Below, piece after piece: positions 56,570-64,000 of a DNA stretch of 64,000 nucleotides (its first letter is position 1; the number at the start of each line of letters is the position of its first letter). Made by a program: the position numbers and the translations under genes. The notes below the pieces were generated by a model. That model did no database searches and was not told the origin of the DNA. It was given only the letters and a program-made list of their open reading frames with translations. The DNA lies in contig CAISPN010000032.1 in the NCBI GenBank assembly GCA_903887375.1, positions 1-64,000 of the forward strand, in the 5' to 3' direction. Source of the stretch: an uncultured cyanobacterium. Its GTDB lineage: Bacteria > Cyanobacteriota > Cyanobacteriia > Cyanobacteriales > Microcystaceae.

Positions 56570-57337
56570 ATGGATAGTAATCTCAAGTTCAATACCTTAA
56601 ACTTATTTCGGGAATATCAAAAAACCAAGTCCCAAGAAATACGTAATCAAATTGTGCAGTTAAACATCAAATTGGCTAAAAAAGAGGCCTTTATTTGGGC
56701 TAATAACTCTGATGAGTCCTATGACGATCTTCTGCAGGTTGCCTGTCTTGGTCTTTTAAAAACAGTAGAGAGATTTGAGCTTGAAAGGGGACATCTCTTT
56801 AGCTCTTTTGCCATGCCCTATATCAGAGGCGAGATTAGGCATTATCTCAGGGATAAAACTGAAACGCTCCGGATACCACGCCAATGGCAGGAATTAGGTT
56901 TGAGCGCAACTAGATTAATTCAAAAATATTATCAAGAGCAAGGTAGAGAGCCTAGTGATCTAGAAATTGCCAAAGATTTAGGTATTCCTTTACATAGATG
57001 GCAAGAAGTAAAATTGGCGCTGCAAAGCAAAACAACGATCAGTTTGGATCTTTTAACGGAAGAAAGTGATGAAGAAACTGGGCTCACTATTGCTGATTCA
57101 GTAGTTGATCCGAAATATCGCAGTTTTCAATTGGCTTTGGAAGATCAAGTCAGATTACAGCAAGCATTAGCGCAATTAGAAGAGTCAACTAGGGAAATTC
57201 TCGAATTTGTCTTTCTGCATGAATTATCCCAAAAAGAAACAGCAAAAATAATGGGAATGAGCGCTATAACTATATCTCGTCATGTCAAAAAAGGGCTTAA
57301 ACATCTCAAAAATTTGCTAATGATGGAAATTTGGTAA
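56570..57337 (+). CDS. sigF: Group 3 RNA polymerase sigma factor, SigF
   Basis: A 255-aa sigma-70 family protein with regions 2 (SYDDLLQVACLGLLKTVERFELERG, FSSFAMPYIRGEIRHYLRDK), 3 (IPRQWQELGLSATRLIQKY) and 4 (LEESTREILEFVFLHELSQKETAKIMGMSAITISRHVKKGLKHL). Size, the lack of region 1.1, and the SigF-like region 2 place it in group 3 (as in Synechocystis SigF, which controls pilus genes and motility). The targets here cannot be seen. It converges with the metallophosphatase gene. Confidence 0.88.
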   Translation: MDSNLKFNTLNLFREYQKTKSQEIRNQIVQLNIKLAKKEAFIWANNSDESYDDLLQVACLGLLKTVERFELERGHLFSSFAMPYIRGEIRHYLRDKTETLRIPRQWQELGLSATRLIQKYYQEQGREPSDLEIAKDLGIPLHRWQEVKLALQSKTTISLDLLTEESDEETGLTIADSVVDPKYRSFQLALEDQVRLQQALAQLEESTREILEFVFLHELSQKETAKIMGMSAITISRHVKKGLKHLKNLLMMEIW

Positions 57338-57349
57338 AAATATTCTGGT

Positions 57350-58954
57350 TTAATTTTCTCTCAGCTGAAACTCATCAAACTTGACAACTACTGAATCCGG
57401 TTGACGAAGATCACAATAATAACTAGAGATGCTGCCTTTTGTGCTATTGAAAATACTAAAAACAGTGTGATCATTGCTGGCAATATAAGGTAAAGCTTGG
57501 CCATCCGCTCCCAATACAGGGGCAATATTTGGCACAATTGGTTCTAAGCCATTGGGATTGCCAATGCCTCGCTCTGCTGGAATAATGCTTGTTTGATCTT
57601 GGTCCCAATAGGCTCCAAAGGTATTGCCAACATTAGAAGATTCCAAAAAATGCATACCAGAAGGGCTTGTAAAGCGGTTCCAGATATGGGAATGTCCGTA
57701 GAATACTAACTGAACCTGCGCTTTTTCTAGTAGAGGTAAAAGATCTTGGACAATATAGTCTTTAGAAATTGGATAATCATAATTGAGCTCACAAAGCGCT
57801 CCCTTTGAATCATATGTAAATTTGGCAATCGGGTCAGTATAATGGGGTACTATGTTTCCACCAAGAGTATGGGCTGGATGATGAAACATAACTATTTTGT
57901 AGCGCGCTGAGCAAAATTCTGTACTTTCAAGTTCAGACTGTAGCCAAAGATACTGCTTACTGCCAGGGGCTATCGATTCAAAAATATGTTGACCATAGCC
58001 CCATCTCTCGGGTGAACTTAGATCTTCTTGAGCTTCTTGATATCGTCCTTTAACATTCGACTCACGCGAGAAATGGCGCCATATATTGGTCACATAAAGA
58101 ACAACTAACCTAATAGAGCCAAAAGTAGTAGCATAGTAAGGCTCAAATCCCAAAATTTCCTGATAACTATCTACATTAAAAGAATGCTCTTTAAGTAAAT
58201 TTTGTTGGTCTTGTGAGAAGTTATAGAGCTCTAGGGCAACTTGGCGAGGGATGGTATCTTGAAACTGCTGATTTAGTGACAATTTGGGATCACAGCAGCG
58301 GCCCATCACCTCATGATTCCCAATAGCACTAAAAAGTGGGGCATTTTGAATTATTTCTGCCCCATGGTAAATCCTAGTAAAGCCCTCTCTAGTTAAAGAG
58401 TAATTGGCCCGGCCCTGGAGAGCGGGAAAAAAAGCGCCGCCTCTGGCATCATCAAACCATTCGGATGCTCGATCAGGAGTATTGACTAGATCTCCGGCGA
58501 AAAATACTGCATCTATTTTGGCTATAGTTTGAGCAACTTTTTCTAAATTGGCAGACACCATTGGCATTAATTGATGATCCGAGCTCAAGAGAATATTTAA
58601 AGGTGTATCGGTTTGAGGTAAAAGAGAAAAACTAAAAATTTTACTAGAAATAGACTGACCCTGATAAATACTAGTTACCTGATAGGGTACAGAGTCTATT
58701 TTGTTGGCTACCTCCAGTCTTGCCTGATGACGCCATATAGTTCTAGAGATAACCTGATTAACTTGCTGATGCCATTTGGAATTTTGATCTTCTTGCATCT
58801 TACTTAGAACAGTACTTTGAGCTTTAACTGACTGCTCTAAATTGAGACCATAACGAACATAGTGCTCCTCCCCGGCAAATTCAGTAAACCAAATTACCTC
58901 AATAGAGTTTTGCTTCGGAAATTGTAAAAAAGGGTCACTCAAGAGGTAAACCAC
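57350..58954 (-). CDS. Calcineurin-like metallophosphoesterase
   Basis: A 534-aa protein. Around residues 120-430 are the metallophosphatase motifs: SSDHQLM (in place of DxH), FFAGDLVNTPD (GDxx), SAIGNHEVMG (GNHE), MFHHPAHTLG (His) and VFYGHSHIWNR (GHxH). The N-terminal beta region (~110 residues, EVIWFTEFAGEEHYVRYG) resembles a purple-acid-phosphatase-type Fn3 domain. No clear signal peptide is visible. It likely releases phosphate from an organic ester; substrate unknown. Its start overlaps the dapF end by 20 bases. Confidence 0.85.
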   Translation of the reverse strand: MVYLLSDPFLQFPKQNSIEVIWFTEFAGEEHYVRYGLNLEQSVKAQSTVLSKMQEDQNSKWHQQVNQVISRTIWRHQARLEVANKIDSVPYQVTSIYQGQSISSKIFSFSLLPQTDTPLNILLSSDHQLMPMVSANLEKVAQTIAKIDAVFFAGDLVNTPDRASEWFDDARGGAFFPALQGRANYSLTREGFTRIYHGAEIIQNAPLFSAIGNHEVMGRCCDPKLSLNQQFQDTIPRQVALELYNFSQDQQNLLKEHSFNVDSYQEILGFEPYYATTFGSIRLVVLYVTNIWRHFSRESNVKGRYQEAQEDLSSPERWGYGQHIFESIAPGSKQYLWLQSELESTEFCSARYKIVMFHHPAHTLGGNIVPHYTDPIAKFTYDSKGALCELNYDYPISKDYIVQDLLPLLEKAQVQLVFYGHSHIWNRFTSPSGMHFLESSNVGNTFGAYWDQDQTSIIPAERGIGNPNGLEPIVPNIAPVLGADGQALPYIASNDHTVFSIFNSTKGSISSYYCDLRQPDSVVVKFDEFQLREN

Positions 58955-59786
58955 AGAACTCTCCTAGAAAGACTTTCTGGCAAGGTCCAGTCATATAAAC
59001 TTTTTGATCATCTTCGGACCAATATATCTCCAACTGTCCGCCTGGTAAGTCGACTTTAGATCTTCTGTTGATTCTTTCAGTTAATACCCCAGCTACAACC
59101 GATGCGCAAGCTCCTGTTCCACAAGCAAGAGTGATACCTGCTCCTCTTTCCCAAACCCTCATTTTGATCTGATCTGCTCGGATAATCTCAATAAATTCAG
59201 CGTTGATTCGTTTGGGAAAGGCGCTATGATGCTCAAAAAATGGGCCAATACTCTCAAGAGGTATCTCATCAACATTTTTGACAAAGGTTACACAGTGGGG
59301 ATTGCCCATACTGATACAGGTCACTGTCCAAGTTTTATCTTGCACGATCAATGGCTGATTGATCACTTTTTCATTACCATAGCCAATCACAGGAATCTGC
59401 TCGGCATCCAACACGGGTCTTCCCATATCTACAGTAATCAAACCCTGTTTCTCCAGATTAGTGGTGATGATTCCAGCCAAGGTGTTGATCCGATAGCTAA
59501 TAGAGCTAGTTCTATTTTCTAGATCGGCGACAAATTGGGCCAAACAGCGAATACCATTGCCACACATCTCAGGTTCAGAGCCATCTGAATTAAAAATGCG
59601 CATCGTATAGTCAGTATCGCCGACCCCCGGCAGTAAAAAAATTACGCCATCAGCTCCAATTCCAAAATGACGATTACACAGTAGACAGGCTTGCTCTGGT
59701 GTGAGAATTGGTATTGCTTTATCTCGATTATCTATTAGGATAAAATCATTGCCTAATCCTTGATATTTACTAAATACTAATGTCAT
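58935..59786 (-). CDS. dapF: Diaminopimelate epimerase
   Basis: DapF interconverts LL- and meso-diaminopimelate for lysine and peptidoglycan. The ATG at 59786 gives MTLVFSKYQGLGNDFILIDNR, the family N-terminus; a TTG at 59798 has the better-spaced AAGGA sequence, so translation could begin four codons earlier. The two catalytic Cys are in PEMCGNGIRC and ITLACGTGACAS. About 283 aa, normal. It is divergent from hfq, a neighbourhood typical of cyanobacteria. Confidence 0.95.
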   Translation of the reverse strand: MTLVFSKYQGLGNDFILIDNRDKAIPILTPEQACLLCNRHFGIGADGVIFLLPGVGDTDYTMRIFNSDGSEPEMCGNGIRCLAQFVADLENRTSSISYRINTLAGIITTNLEKQGLITVDMGRPVLDAEQIPVIGYGNEKVINQPLIVQDKTWTVTCISMGNPHCVTFVKNVDEIPLESIGPFFEHHSAFPKRINAEFIEIIRADQIKMRVWERGAGITLACGTGACASVVAGVLTERINRRSKVDLPGGQLEIYWSEDDQKVYMTGPCQKVFLGEFCGLPLE

Positions 59787-59841
59787 AATATCTGTCAATT
59801 TGGTTCCTTTTCATTTACTATAGCAATTGAGTCTAGATTTT

Positions 59842-60060
59842 ATGCCCGAATTTAATACTGGTTCGCCAACTGTTCGACATATTCAATCATATATCAAGGA
59901 AAATAGCGTAGTTGAAATACAGATGAGCACTGGTGAAATCTTCTCAGGTAATATTGTTTGGCAAGATGGTGAGTGTATTTGTTTAATCCTCAAAACTCAA
60001 CAAAAGAAGGTCCTTCTCTGGCGTCAATCTCTTGTTTATATTCGTTCTGAACTTGAATAG
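59842..60060 (+). CDS. hfq: Cyanobacterial Hfq (Sm-like RNA-binding/pilus-linked protein)
   Basis: A 72-aa Sm-fold protein from ATG 59842 (a TTG upstream at 59827 is less likely). Sm1 is VVEIQMSTGEIFSGNIVWQDGECICLIL and Sm2 is VLLWRQSLVYIRSE. Cyanobacterial Hfq diverges from enterobacterial Hfq at RNA-binding residues and in Synechocystis acts with PilB1 in motility. It is next to dapF and upstream of comFB. Confidence 0.88.
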   Translation: MPEFNTGSPTVRHIQSYIKENSVVEIQMSTGEIFSGNIVWQDGECICLILKTQQKKVLLWRQSLVYIRSELE

Positions 60061-60129
60061 ATAAAACATGTGATTTATGATTAAGTGCTAGAGTGTGAAA
60101 AAATAATGGTGAGATATAGTTAACAATAT

Positions 60130-60660
60130 ATGAGTAGCATTCAAGAAATTGTTGAAAAAGCCTTGAAGGATGGATATCTTACTCCTGCGATGGAGGCTGA
60201 AGTAGGGCGCATCTGTGATAGCAGTGGGGATCTACCACAGGAAGAATATAAAGCCTTAGATCGCTTGATGGGCGCATTGCTAGCTGGTGATGTTGTGGCA
60301 ATGCCTCAAAGGCAATTTATCAATGTTATGGAAGAGTTGGTCATATCCCAAACTATTGCTCGCTTAGCCGAAATGGGGGCAGTAGCCGAGCAAAATGTCG
60401 ATATTGGTGATGTGGCTGCCTATTCACTCAATCGTCTTCCTCCTCTCTATGCCACAACTGAAGAAGGCGCAGAATACCAAAGGCAAAAAGCACTCGAGGA
60501 TTTAAAAGATTTAATTGACTCCAAAGTCGAAGAAGGAATCAATCTGCTTCTCAACAGTCCAGCCTACTTCCCAGAAAGAACAGTTATAGGAGAGAAGGTT
60601 CATTCGGATATTGTTGGTCAAGTCGGCAAATTGCTCCAGGAATACGATCCTGAATCATAA
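60130..60660 (+). CDS. ComFB domain protein
   Basis: A 176-aa protein with the late-competence ComFB domain (FINVMEELVISQTIARLAEMG, DIGDVAAYSLNRLPPLYATTEEGAEYQ, around residues 60-130) and a helical C-terminal part. Recent work shows cyanobacterial ComFB proteins bind cyclic dinucleotides and affect cell size or competence; that role is known for relatives and inferred here. It follows hfq by ~70 bases and could share a transcript. Confidence 0.85.
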   Translation: MSSIQEIVEKALKDGYLTPAMEAEVGRICDSSGDLPQEEYKALDRLMGALLAGDVVAMPQRQFINVMEELVISQTIARLAEMGAVAEQNVDIGDVAAYSLNRLPPLYATTEEGAEYQRQKALEDLKDLIDSKVEEGINLLLNSPAYFPERTVIGEKVHSDIVGQVGKLLQEYDPES

Positions 60661-60673
60661 GCAAAAAATAAAT

Positions 60674-61357
60674 TCAGCCCAAGCGCTCAGACAAAATATA
60701 CTGTGCTATGGCCAGATCGACTGGCGTAGTTATTTTGAGGTTGGTTTCCTCTCCTTGGACAATCTTGACAGGTATTTGGCATTTCTCTAGCAGAGCAGCA
60801 TCATCTGTTACCTCCCAGCCTAAAGCTAGCCCCTTGTCGTGGCAATGTTTGAGCAAATCCACAGAAAAGCCTTGAGGAGTTTGAGCTGCCCAAAGTTGCT
60901 CACGATTAGGAGTTTCTGCTATGAACCCTTGAGCATCGACAACTTTAATAGTATCTTTGACCGTAATAGCTGCAATTAATGCTGAACAAGACGCCAAGGC
61001 TTCACTACAGCGATCAAATAAATTTGGCGTTGCTAAACATCTAGCTCCATCATGGATCAAGACGTGCTTAGCATTGCTAGGCAAAGATTGAAGACCCCTG
61101 TAAACAGACTCTTGCCTAGTTTTGCCCCCTTGTATAAGCTGATATTTTTTAGAAAATCCCAAATTATCTAGAATATTTTGAAACTGGTCAAAATCATATG
61201 CTTGGCCAATTATTCCTACCCACTCTATCTGCTGGGATTGCTCGGCAGCTTTGATTGTCCAAGCCAATAATGGCAATCCTAAAATCTCGAGCAGTAATTT
61301 GTTGCTACTGCTACCCATTCTTTTGCCAGAACCAGCTGCGGGGATCAAAAGATGCAT
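60674..61357 (-). CDS. ispD: 2-C-methyl-D-erythritol 4-phosphate cytidylyltransferase
   Basis: IspD makes CDP-ME in the MEP isoprenoid pathway. The 227-aa protein has LLIPAAGSGKRMGSSSNKLLLEILG, VLIHDGARCLATP, TVKDTIKVV, WAAQTPQGFSVDLL and TDDAALLE, and ends in NLKITTPVDLAIAQYIL. Length is normal. It is the minus-strand neighbour of a small membrane protein gene (gap 9 bases). Confidence 0.96.
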   Translation of the reverse strand: MHLLIPAAGSGKRMGSSSNKLLLEILGLPLLAWTIKAAEQSQQIEWVGIIGQAYDFDQFQNILDNLGFSKKYQLIQGGKTRQESVYRGLQSLPSNAKHVLIHDGARCLATPNLFDRCSEALASCSALIAAITVKDTIKVVDAQGFIAETPNREQLWAAQTPQGFSVDLLKHCHDKGLALGWEVTDDAALLEKCQIPVKIVQGEETNLKITTPVDLAIAQYILSERLG

Positions 61358-61366
61358 CTTCTTAAG

Positions 61367-61684
61367 TTATCTTTTTTTGTTTTTTTGATAACTACGAACA
61401 CTTCTATAATCTATATATTGCTCCAGGACAACAGAAGCGCCGCTTAGCAATAGAAGCAAGTTGGTGATCTTATTGGCATTAGCTGGACTGATTTTATTGT
61501 ATGCCGCGCCAGTATTAACCGCTATGAGGCCTGCAAAACAGATAGAAACAGCCTTAATCGAATTAAAACCTTTATCAAAGTTAAACCACTTTAAAATAAA
61601 AGGTCTGGAATTAACCCTATCGTGTTCTTCGCTCTGCTGCTTCAAAGGAGAAGTTTTCTCTTCCATATCCAAAAAACGGTGCAT
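61367..61684 (-). CDS. Small two-helix membrane protein
   Basis: A 105-aa protein with a charged N-terminus, two hydrophobic helices (VSICFAGLIAVNTGAAY and ITNLLLLLSGASVVLEQYI) and a basic tail (YRSVRSYQKNKKR). It resembles membrane parts of DUF4231-type proteins but I am not sure. Function unknown. It probably shares a transcript with ispD. Confidence 0.55.
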   Translation of the reverse strand: MHRFLDMEEKTSPLKQQSEEHDRVNSRPFILKWFNFDKGFNSIKAVSICFAGLIAVNTGAAYNKISPANANKITNLLLLLSGASVVLEQYIDYRSVRSYQKNKKR

Positions 61685-61883
61685 CCAGTTCTACCAAAAT
61701 TATAATCATTTCTGCTAGCTAAGAGTGCTGGGAAATATCCAAATCTTAAGAAAATATTAAAATCAGCCCCTTCATCATAGTCTATTTAGATTAACATTTG
61801 CTAAAATTTGACTCATAATGTTTGTATATATCAAGCAAATCTTAAAGTAATCTCTGGTCGTTCAACTTTACTAAAAAGCTGCT

Positions 61884-62096
61884 ATGAATCTAGAAACCCT
61901 CGAATTTATCATATTTCCCGATGGTCGAGTCCAGGAAACAGTCACCGGAATTGTCGGCTCTTCCTGCCAAGAAGTAACTGCAGCTATTGAGTTACAGCTA
62001 GGACTAGTGATTACTCAAGAAAAAACATCGCAATACTATAATCAGGCAATTGAGCAATCTCACCAACTTTCTCAAGAAAACACTTGGTCTAGTTGA
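61884..62096 (+). CDS. DUF2997 family protein
   Basis: A 70-aa protein (LEFIIFPDGRVQETVTGIVGSSCQEVTAAIELQLG) of the DUF2997 family. It is the first of three genes, DUF2997, ycf35/DUF1257 and a ferredoxin, that stand together in many cyanobacteria. Function unknown. Alternative ATG sites upstream are out of frame. Confidence 0.85.
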   Translation: MNLETLEFIIFPDGRVQETVTGIVGSSCQEVTAAIELQLGLVITQEKTSQYYNQAIEQSHQLSQENTWSS

Positions 62097-62132
62097 ATTA
62101 AGCAATACTTTTTGATTAAATAACCTTTTACT

Positions 62133-62519
62133 ATGTCACACTTTAGCGTTATCAAGACAAAGATCCGTAATCTCCCCGCGCTCAAGGCATCACTTCTAGA
62201 TCTTGGCTACCAAGTTCTAGAGGGAGTTCGTCCCGTTAAAGGCTATCAGGGACAAACTCGTAATGCCCAAATTGTCCTAGAACAGAACAATAATTATGAT
62301 ATCGGCTTTAGCTGGAATGGTCAGGAGTATGAATTGGTTGCGGATCTTCAGTATTGGGATCAACCTCTTTCTGTAGAGGGTTTTTTACGCAAAGTTACTC
62401 AAGGCTATGCTTACCATACCGTCTTAGCCGAAACCACCAAAAGTGGTTTTGAGCTTAGCCAACAACAACGAAATGAAGATGGCTCAATTCGATTGGTACT
62501 TCAACGCTGGAGCTCCTGA
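62133..62519 (+). CDS. ycf35: Ycf35/DUF1257 family protein
   Basis: A 128-aa protein (MSHFSVIKTKIRNLPALKASLLDLGYQV, NYDIGFSWNGQEYELVADLQYWDQP, and QEWSLVLQRW-like end). Ycf35 is encoded in some plastid genomes and in cyanobacteria and has no known biochemical role. Its stop overlaps the ferredoxin start by one base, so the pair is coupled. Confidence 0.88.
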   Translation: MSHFSVIKTKIRNLPALKASLLDLGYQVLEGVRPVKGYQGQTRNAQIVLEQNNNYDIGFSWNGQEYELVADLQYWDQPLSVEGFLRKVTQGYAYHTVLAETTKSGFELSQQQRNEDGSIRLVLQRWSS

Positions 62520-62929
62520 TGTCCGATCACGAGGATCTAAGTCGCTCTGGTTTTGAACCAGAGTTGGGTGGACTCTTTCGAGAGCTACCCAATAGGTCTG
62601 GTTATGAACCGGAACTTGGTGGCGATCATAGACAAAAAGGGGTCTATGTAGATGAAGTAACCTGTGTTGGTTGCAAACACTGCATTCATGTTGCTCCCAA
62701 CACTTTTACCCTTGAGTCTGATTATGGACGCTCTCGAGTATTTAACCAAAATGGAGATTGCTTAGAGAGCGTCCAGGAGGCGATTGACACTTGTCCAGTA
62801 GACTGTATTCACTTTGTAGACTACAGTGAACTCTCTGCTTTAGAAAAAGCTAGAAAAAAACAGGTCATCAGACAACTTGGACTGCCTCAAACAAACCCCA
62901 ATATCAAGCTAGATAGTCATATCTCCTAG
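62519..62929 (+). CDS. 4Fe-4S ferredoxin with repeated N-terminal motif
   Basis: A 136-aa single-cluster ferredoxin. Ligands: Cys49, Cys52 and Cys55 (CVGCKHC) and Cys92 (DTCPVDC). The first 45 residues carry a duplicated motif, RSGFEPELGG (9-18) and RSGYEPELGG (26-35). The C-terminal ~30 residues form a charged helix. This ferredoxin type pairs with Ycf35 in cyanobacteria. Electron partner unknown. The start overlaps the ycf35 stop. Confidence 0.9.
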   Translation: MSDHEDLSRSGFEPELGGLFRELPNRSGYEPELGGDHRQKGVYVDEVTCVGCKHCIHVAPNTFTLESDYGRSRVFNQNGDCLESVQEAIDTCPVDCIHFVDYSELSALEKARKKQVIRQLGLPQTNPNIKLDSHIS

Positions 62930-63496
62930 ATATTTTTGCAATATGGGTGAGAAAACTTCATAGATTAATGTCAAAGGTTTTTGCCTATGCCAGAAGAGAT
63001 AATGTCTTCCCCAAAATGGACTATTTTGACCGAATTGTTTACTCAGATCGCTTGAATGCCCACAATATAACTGGCGTACATCGCGATAGAGCTCAGTATG
63101 GAGATTGGCTAAAGAGTCCCATATAGGCAAGGAACGATTTTGTAAATATTCATCCACTTGAGAGATAGCCCACCAAGAGGCAGCATAGGCCAGCTTTTCT
63201 CCTGAGAAAGATTTGAGCCAAACCTGCCTGAGGATAAGAGGTTTAGCAATCTGTTCTATCTGCTCAGGCGGCTCTTGGTTAGTAGGTGACATGTCTATGA
63301 CATCTACTACTATCTTTTTTCCTGTGAGTAATTGTAAATGCCTAGTAGGTGAACCATCTCCTAAAATTAAGATTTGCCAGGCAGGAGACAACTGCCAATG
63401 GGGCAAACCATTGTTAATCACATCTTGGCCGCCTGTATATAGGCAATCTAACTTTAGCCAGGTCGGGTAAACGCCAGAATCAGGAATTATACTCAA
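62909..63496 (-). CDS. Chorismate lyase (DUF98) family protein
   Basis: A 195-aa protein of the cyanobacterial chorismate pyruvate-lyase group (compare Sll1797). The pattern ILILGDGSPTRHLQLLTGKKIVVDVID, RQVWLKSFSGEKLAYAASWW and WGRHYLFWHRQKPLTLIYEVFSP fits the UbiC fold, in which Arg and Glu line the active site. It removes pyruvate from chorismate to give 4-hydroxybenzoate for plastoquinone. It converges with the ferredoxin gene (21 bases overlap). Confidence 0.82.
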   Translation of the reverse strand: MSIIPDSGVYPTWLKLDCLYTGGQDVINNGLPHWQLSPAWQILILGDGSPTRHLQLLTGKKIVVDVIDMSPTNQEPPEQIEQIAKPLILRQVWLKSFSGEKLAYAASWWAISQVDEYLQNRSLPIWDSLANLHTELYRDVRQLYCGHSSDLSKQFGQNSPFWGRHYLFWHRQKPLTLIYEVFSPILQKYLGDMTI

Positions 63497-63573
63497 GATT
63501 GTTTACAAAACTTTATATAAAGAGCTAAGCTAATGATAGCAGAACTTTAAAATAATCCAATAAAACAATTCTT

Positions 63574-63885
63574 ATGAACGATACATTTTTACAAATTCTC
63601 AATTTCGGCAAAGCGATAGGTGAAGTATTGGGTGAGAAAGCTCAAGTTGCCTTAACCGAAACCATGAGTGAATTAGAGAAAATCAAAGCAGAGCAAAGTC
63701 AAAATGTGCGACAATTAATCAACGAAGTTGAAGAAAAAGTCAACCAGAAGAGTGGCTCATCGCAGCCAAGCCAGATTGTAATCTCCGGACCAGAGAAAGA
63801 TACTCAAACGATTTTAGATGAACTCAGGGCAGAAATAGCTTCTTTGAGATCTGAATTAAAAAATTATCGTCAAATTTCCCAATAA
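63574..63885 (+). CDS. Small coiled-coil protein (DUF6825-like)
   Basis: A 103-aa protein: FLQILNFGKAIGEVLGEKAQVALTETMSELEKI (amphipathic), then a linker, then a C-terminal coiled coil (DELRAEIASLRSELKNYRQIS). It looks like a conserved cyanobacterial protein of unknown function, similar to DUF6825. There is no enzyme motif. It starts 77 bases past the chorismate lyase start on the other strand. Confidence 0.6.
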   Translation: MNDTFLQILNFGKAIGEVLGEKAQVALTETMSELEKIKAEQSQNVRQLINEVEEKVNQKSGSSQPSQIVISGPEKDTQTILDELRAEIASLRSELKNYRQISQ

Positions 63886-63921
63886 GTCTTAACTAATAAT
63901 CCTAATCCCCCTAAATCACTA

Positions 63922-64000
63922 GTGTCATTTCTCTCCACCAATATTAATCCCGAACAGCTCAACCAGCCCACCGCCAGTCAAGAAGAATCTGGCTATATTG
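63922..64000 (+). CDS. Start of a protein gene, cut by the window edge
   Basis: A GTG at 63922 opens a frame (SFLSTNINPEQLNQPTASQ...) that stays open to the last base. Only ~26 codons are visible, so no family can be given. Confidence 0.35.
   Translation, partial: MSFLSTNINPEQLNQPTASQEESGYI

Noticed and set aside
1-64000. CRISPR array, prophage, toxin-antitoxin or defence island
   Set aside because: No spaced direct repeats, phage genes, integrases or defence-gene motifs were seen in this window.

Overview
This 64-kb window is chromosomal DNA from a cyanobacterium. The evidence is the gene content: DUF3352, DUF2808, DUF3299, DUF3611, CAAD/CurT, SipA, cyanobacterial Hfq next to dapF, ComFB, Psb32/TPM, Ycf35 with DUF2997 and a ferredoxin, DUF98 chorismate lyase, an SLH-type porin, and the fbp-tal-zwf-opcA operon. 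Base composition is moderate to AT-rich and coding is dense on both strands. I cannot place it below phylum with confidence.

Layout. 1-2.5 kb: the 3' end of a large VCBS/Calx-beta/RTX surface protein and a small secreted protein with a C-terminal anchor-like tail. 2.5-3.4 kb: a GT8 glycosyltransferase. 3.4-3.9 kb: a gene-free stretch holding a convincing minus-strand sRNA gene (promoter, HLR1-like box, terminator), then glgA. 5.4-10.3 kb: DUF3352, era, mtnB, mannose-1-P guanylyltransferase, DUF2808. 10.5-14.9 kb: pntA-pntB transhydrogenase, a small coiled-coil protein and aquaporin. 14.9-19.3 kb: CurT-like protein, tandem PTPS/QueD-like protein, DnaJ protein, SLH porin with a structured leader. 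19.3-27.7 kb: cobB, the oxidative pentose phosphate operon opcA-zwf-tal-fbp, and a divergent cbiG-cobJ fusion. 27.7-29.8 kb: a decayed IS630-type transposase and a decayed acetolactate synthase beside an intact acetolactate decarboxylase. 29.9-36.1 kb: condensation-fold acyltransferase, PlsC-type acyltransferase, a stand-alone DXCF cyanobacteriochrome GAF protein, amidohydrolase, DUF3299, and a frameshifted HAD phosphatase. 36.1-40.4 kb: a CDP-deoxyhexose cassette (rfbF-rfbG-rfbH plus an SDR). 40.5-64 kb: mostly housekeeping genes (clpC, fused OMP decarboxylase/OPRT, nadB, tRNA-Gly, rnpB, corA with an in-frame stop, gpx, psb32, hisH, rsmD, sipA, sigF, dapF, hfq, comFB, ispD, the ycf35 cluster, chorismate lyase).

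Together the genes cover glycogen synthesis and sugar catabolism supplying NADPH, cobalamin synthesis, surface glycan building, photosynthesis-linked stress control (SipA, Psb32, putative RpaB-controlled sRNA), and light sensing. At least three genes show recent inactivation (alsS, a Gph-like HAD phosphatase, corA), alongside one transposase relic, so some genome erosion is under way. The most interesting unannotated elements are the sRNA upstream of glgA, the switch-like leader with a micro-ORF upstream of the porin, and the solo two-cysteine bilin-binding GAF protein.
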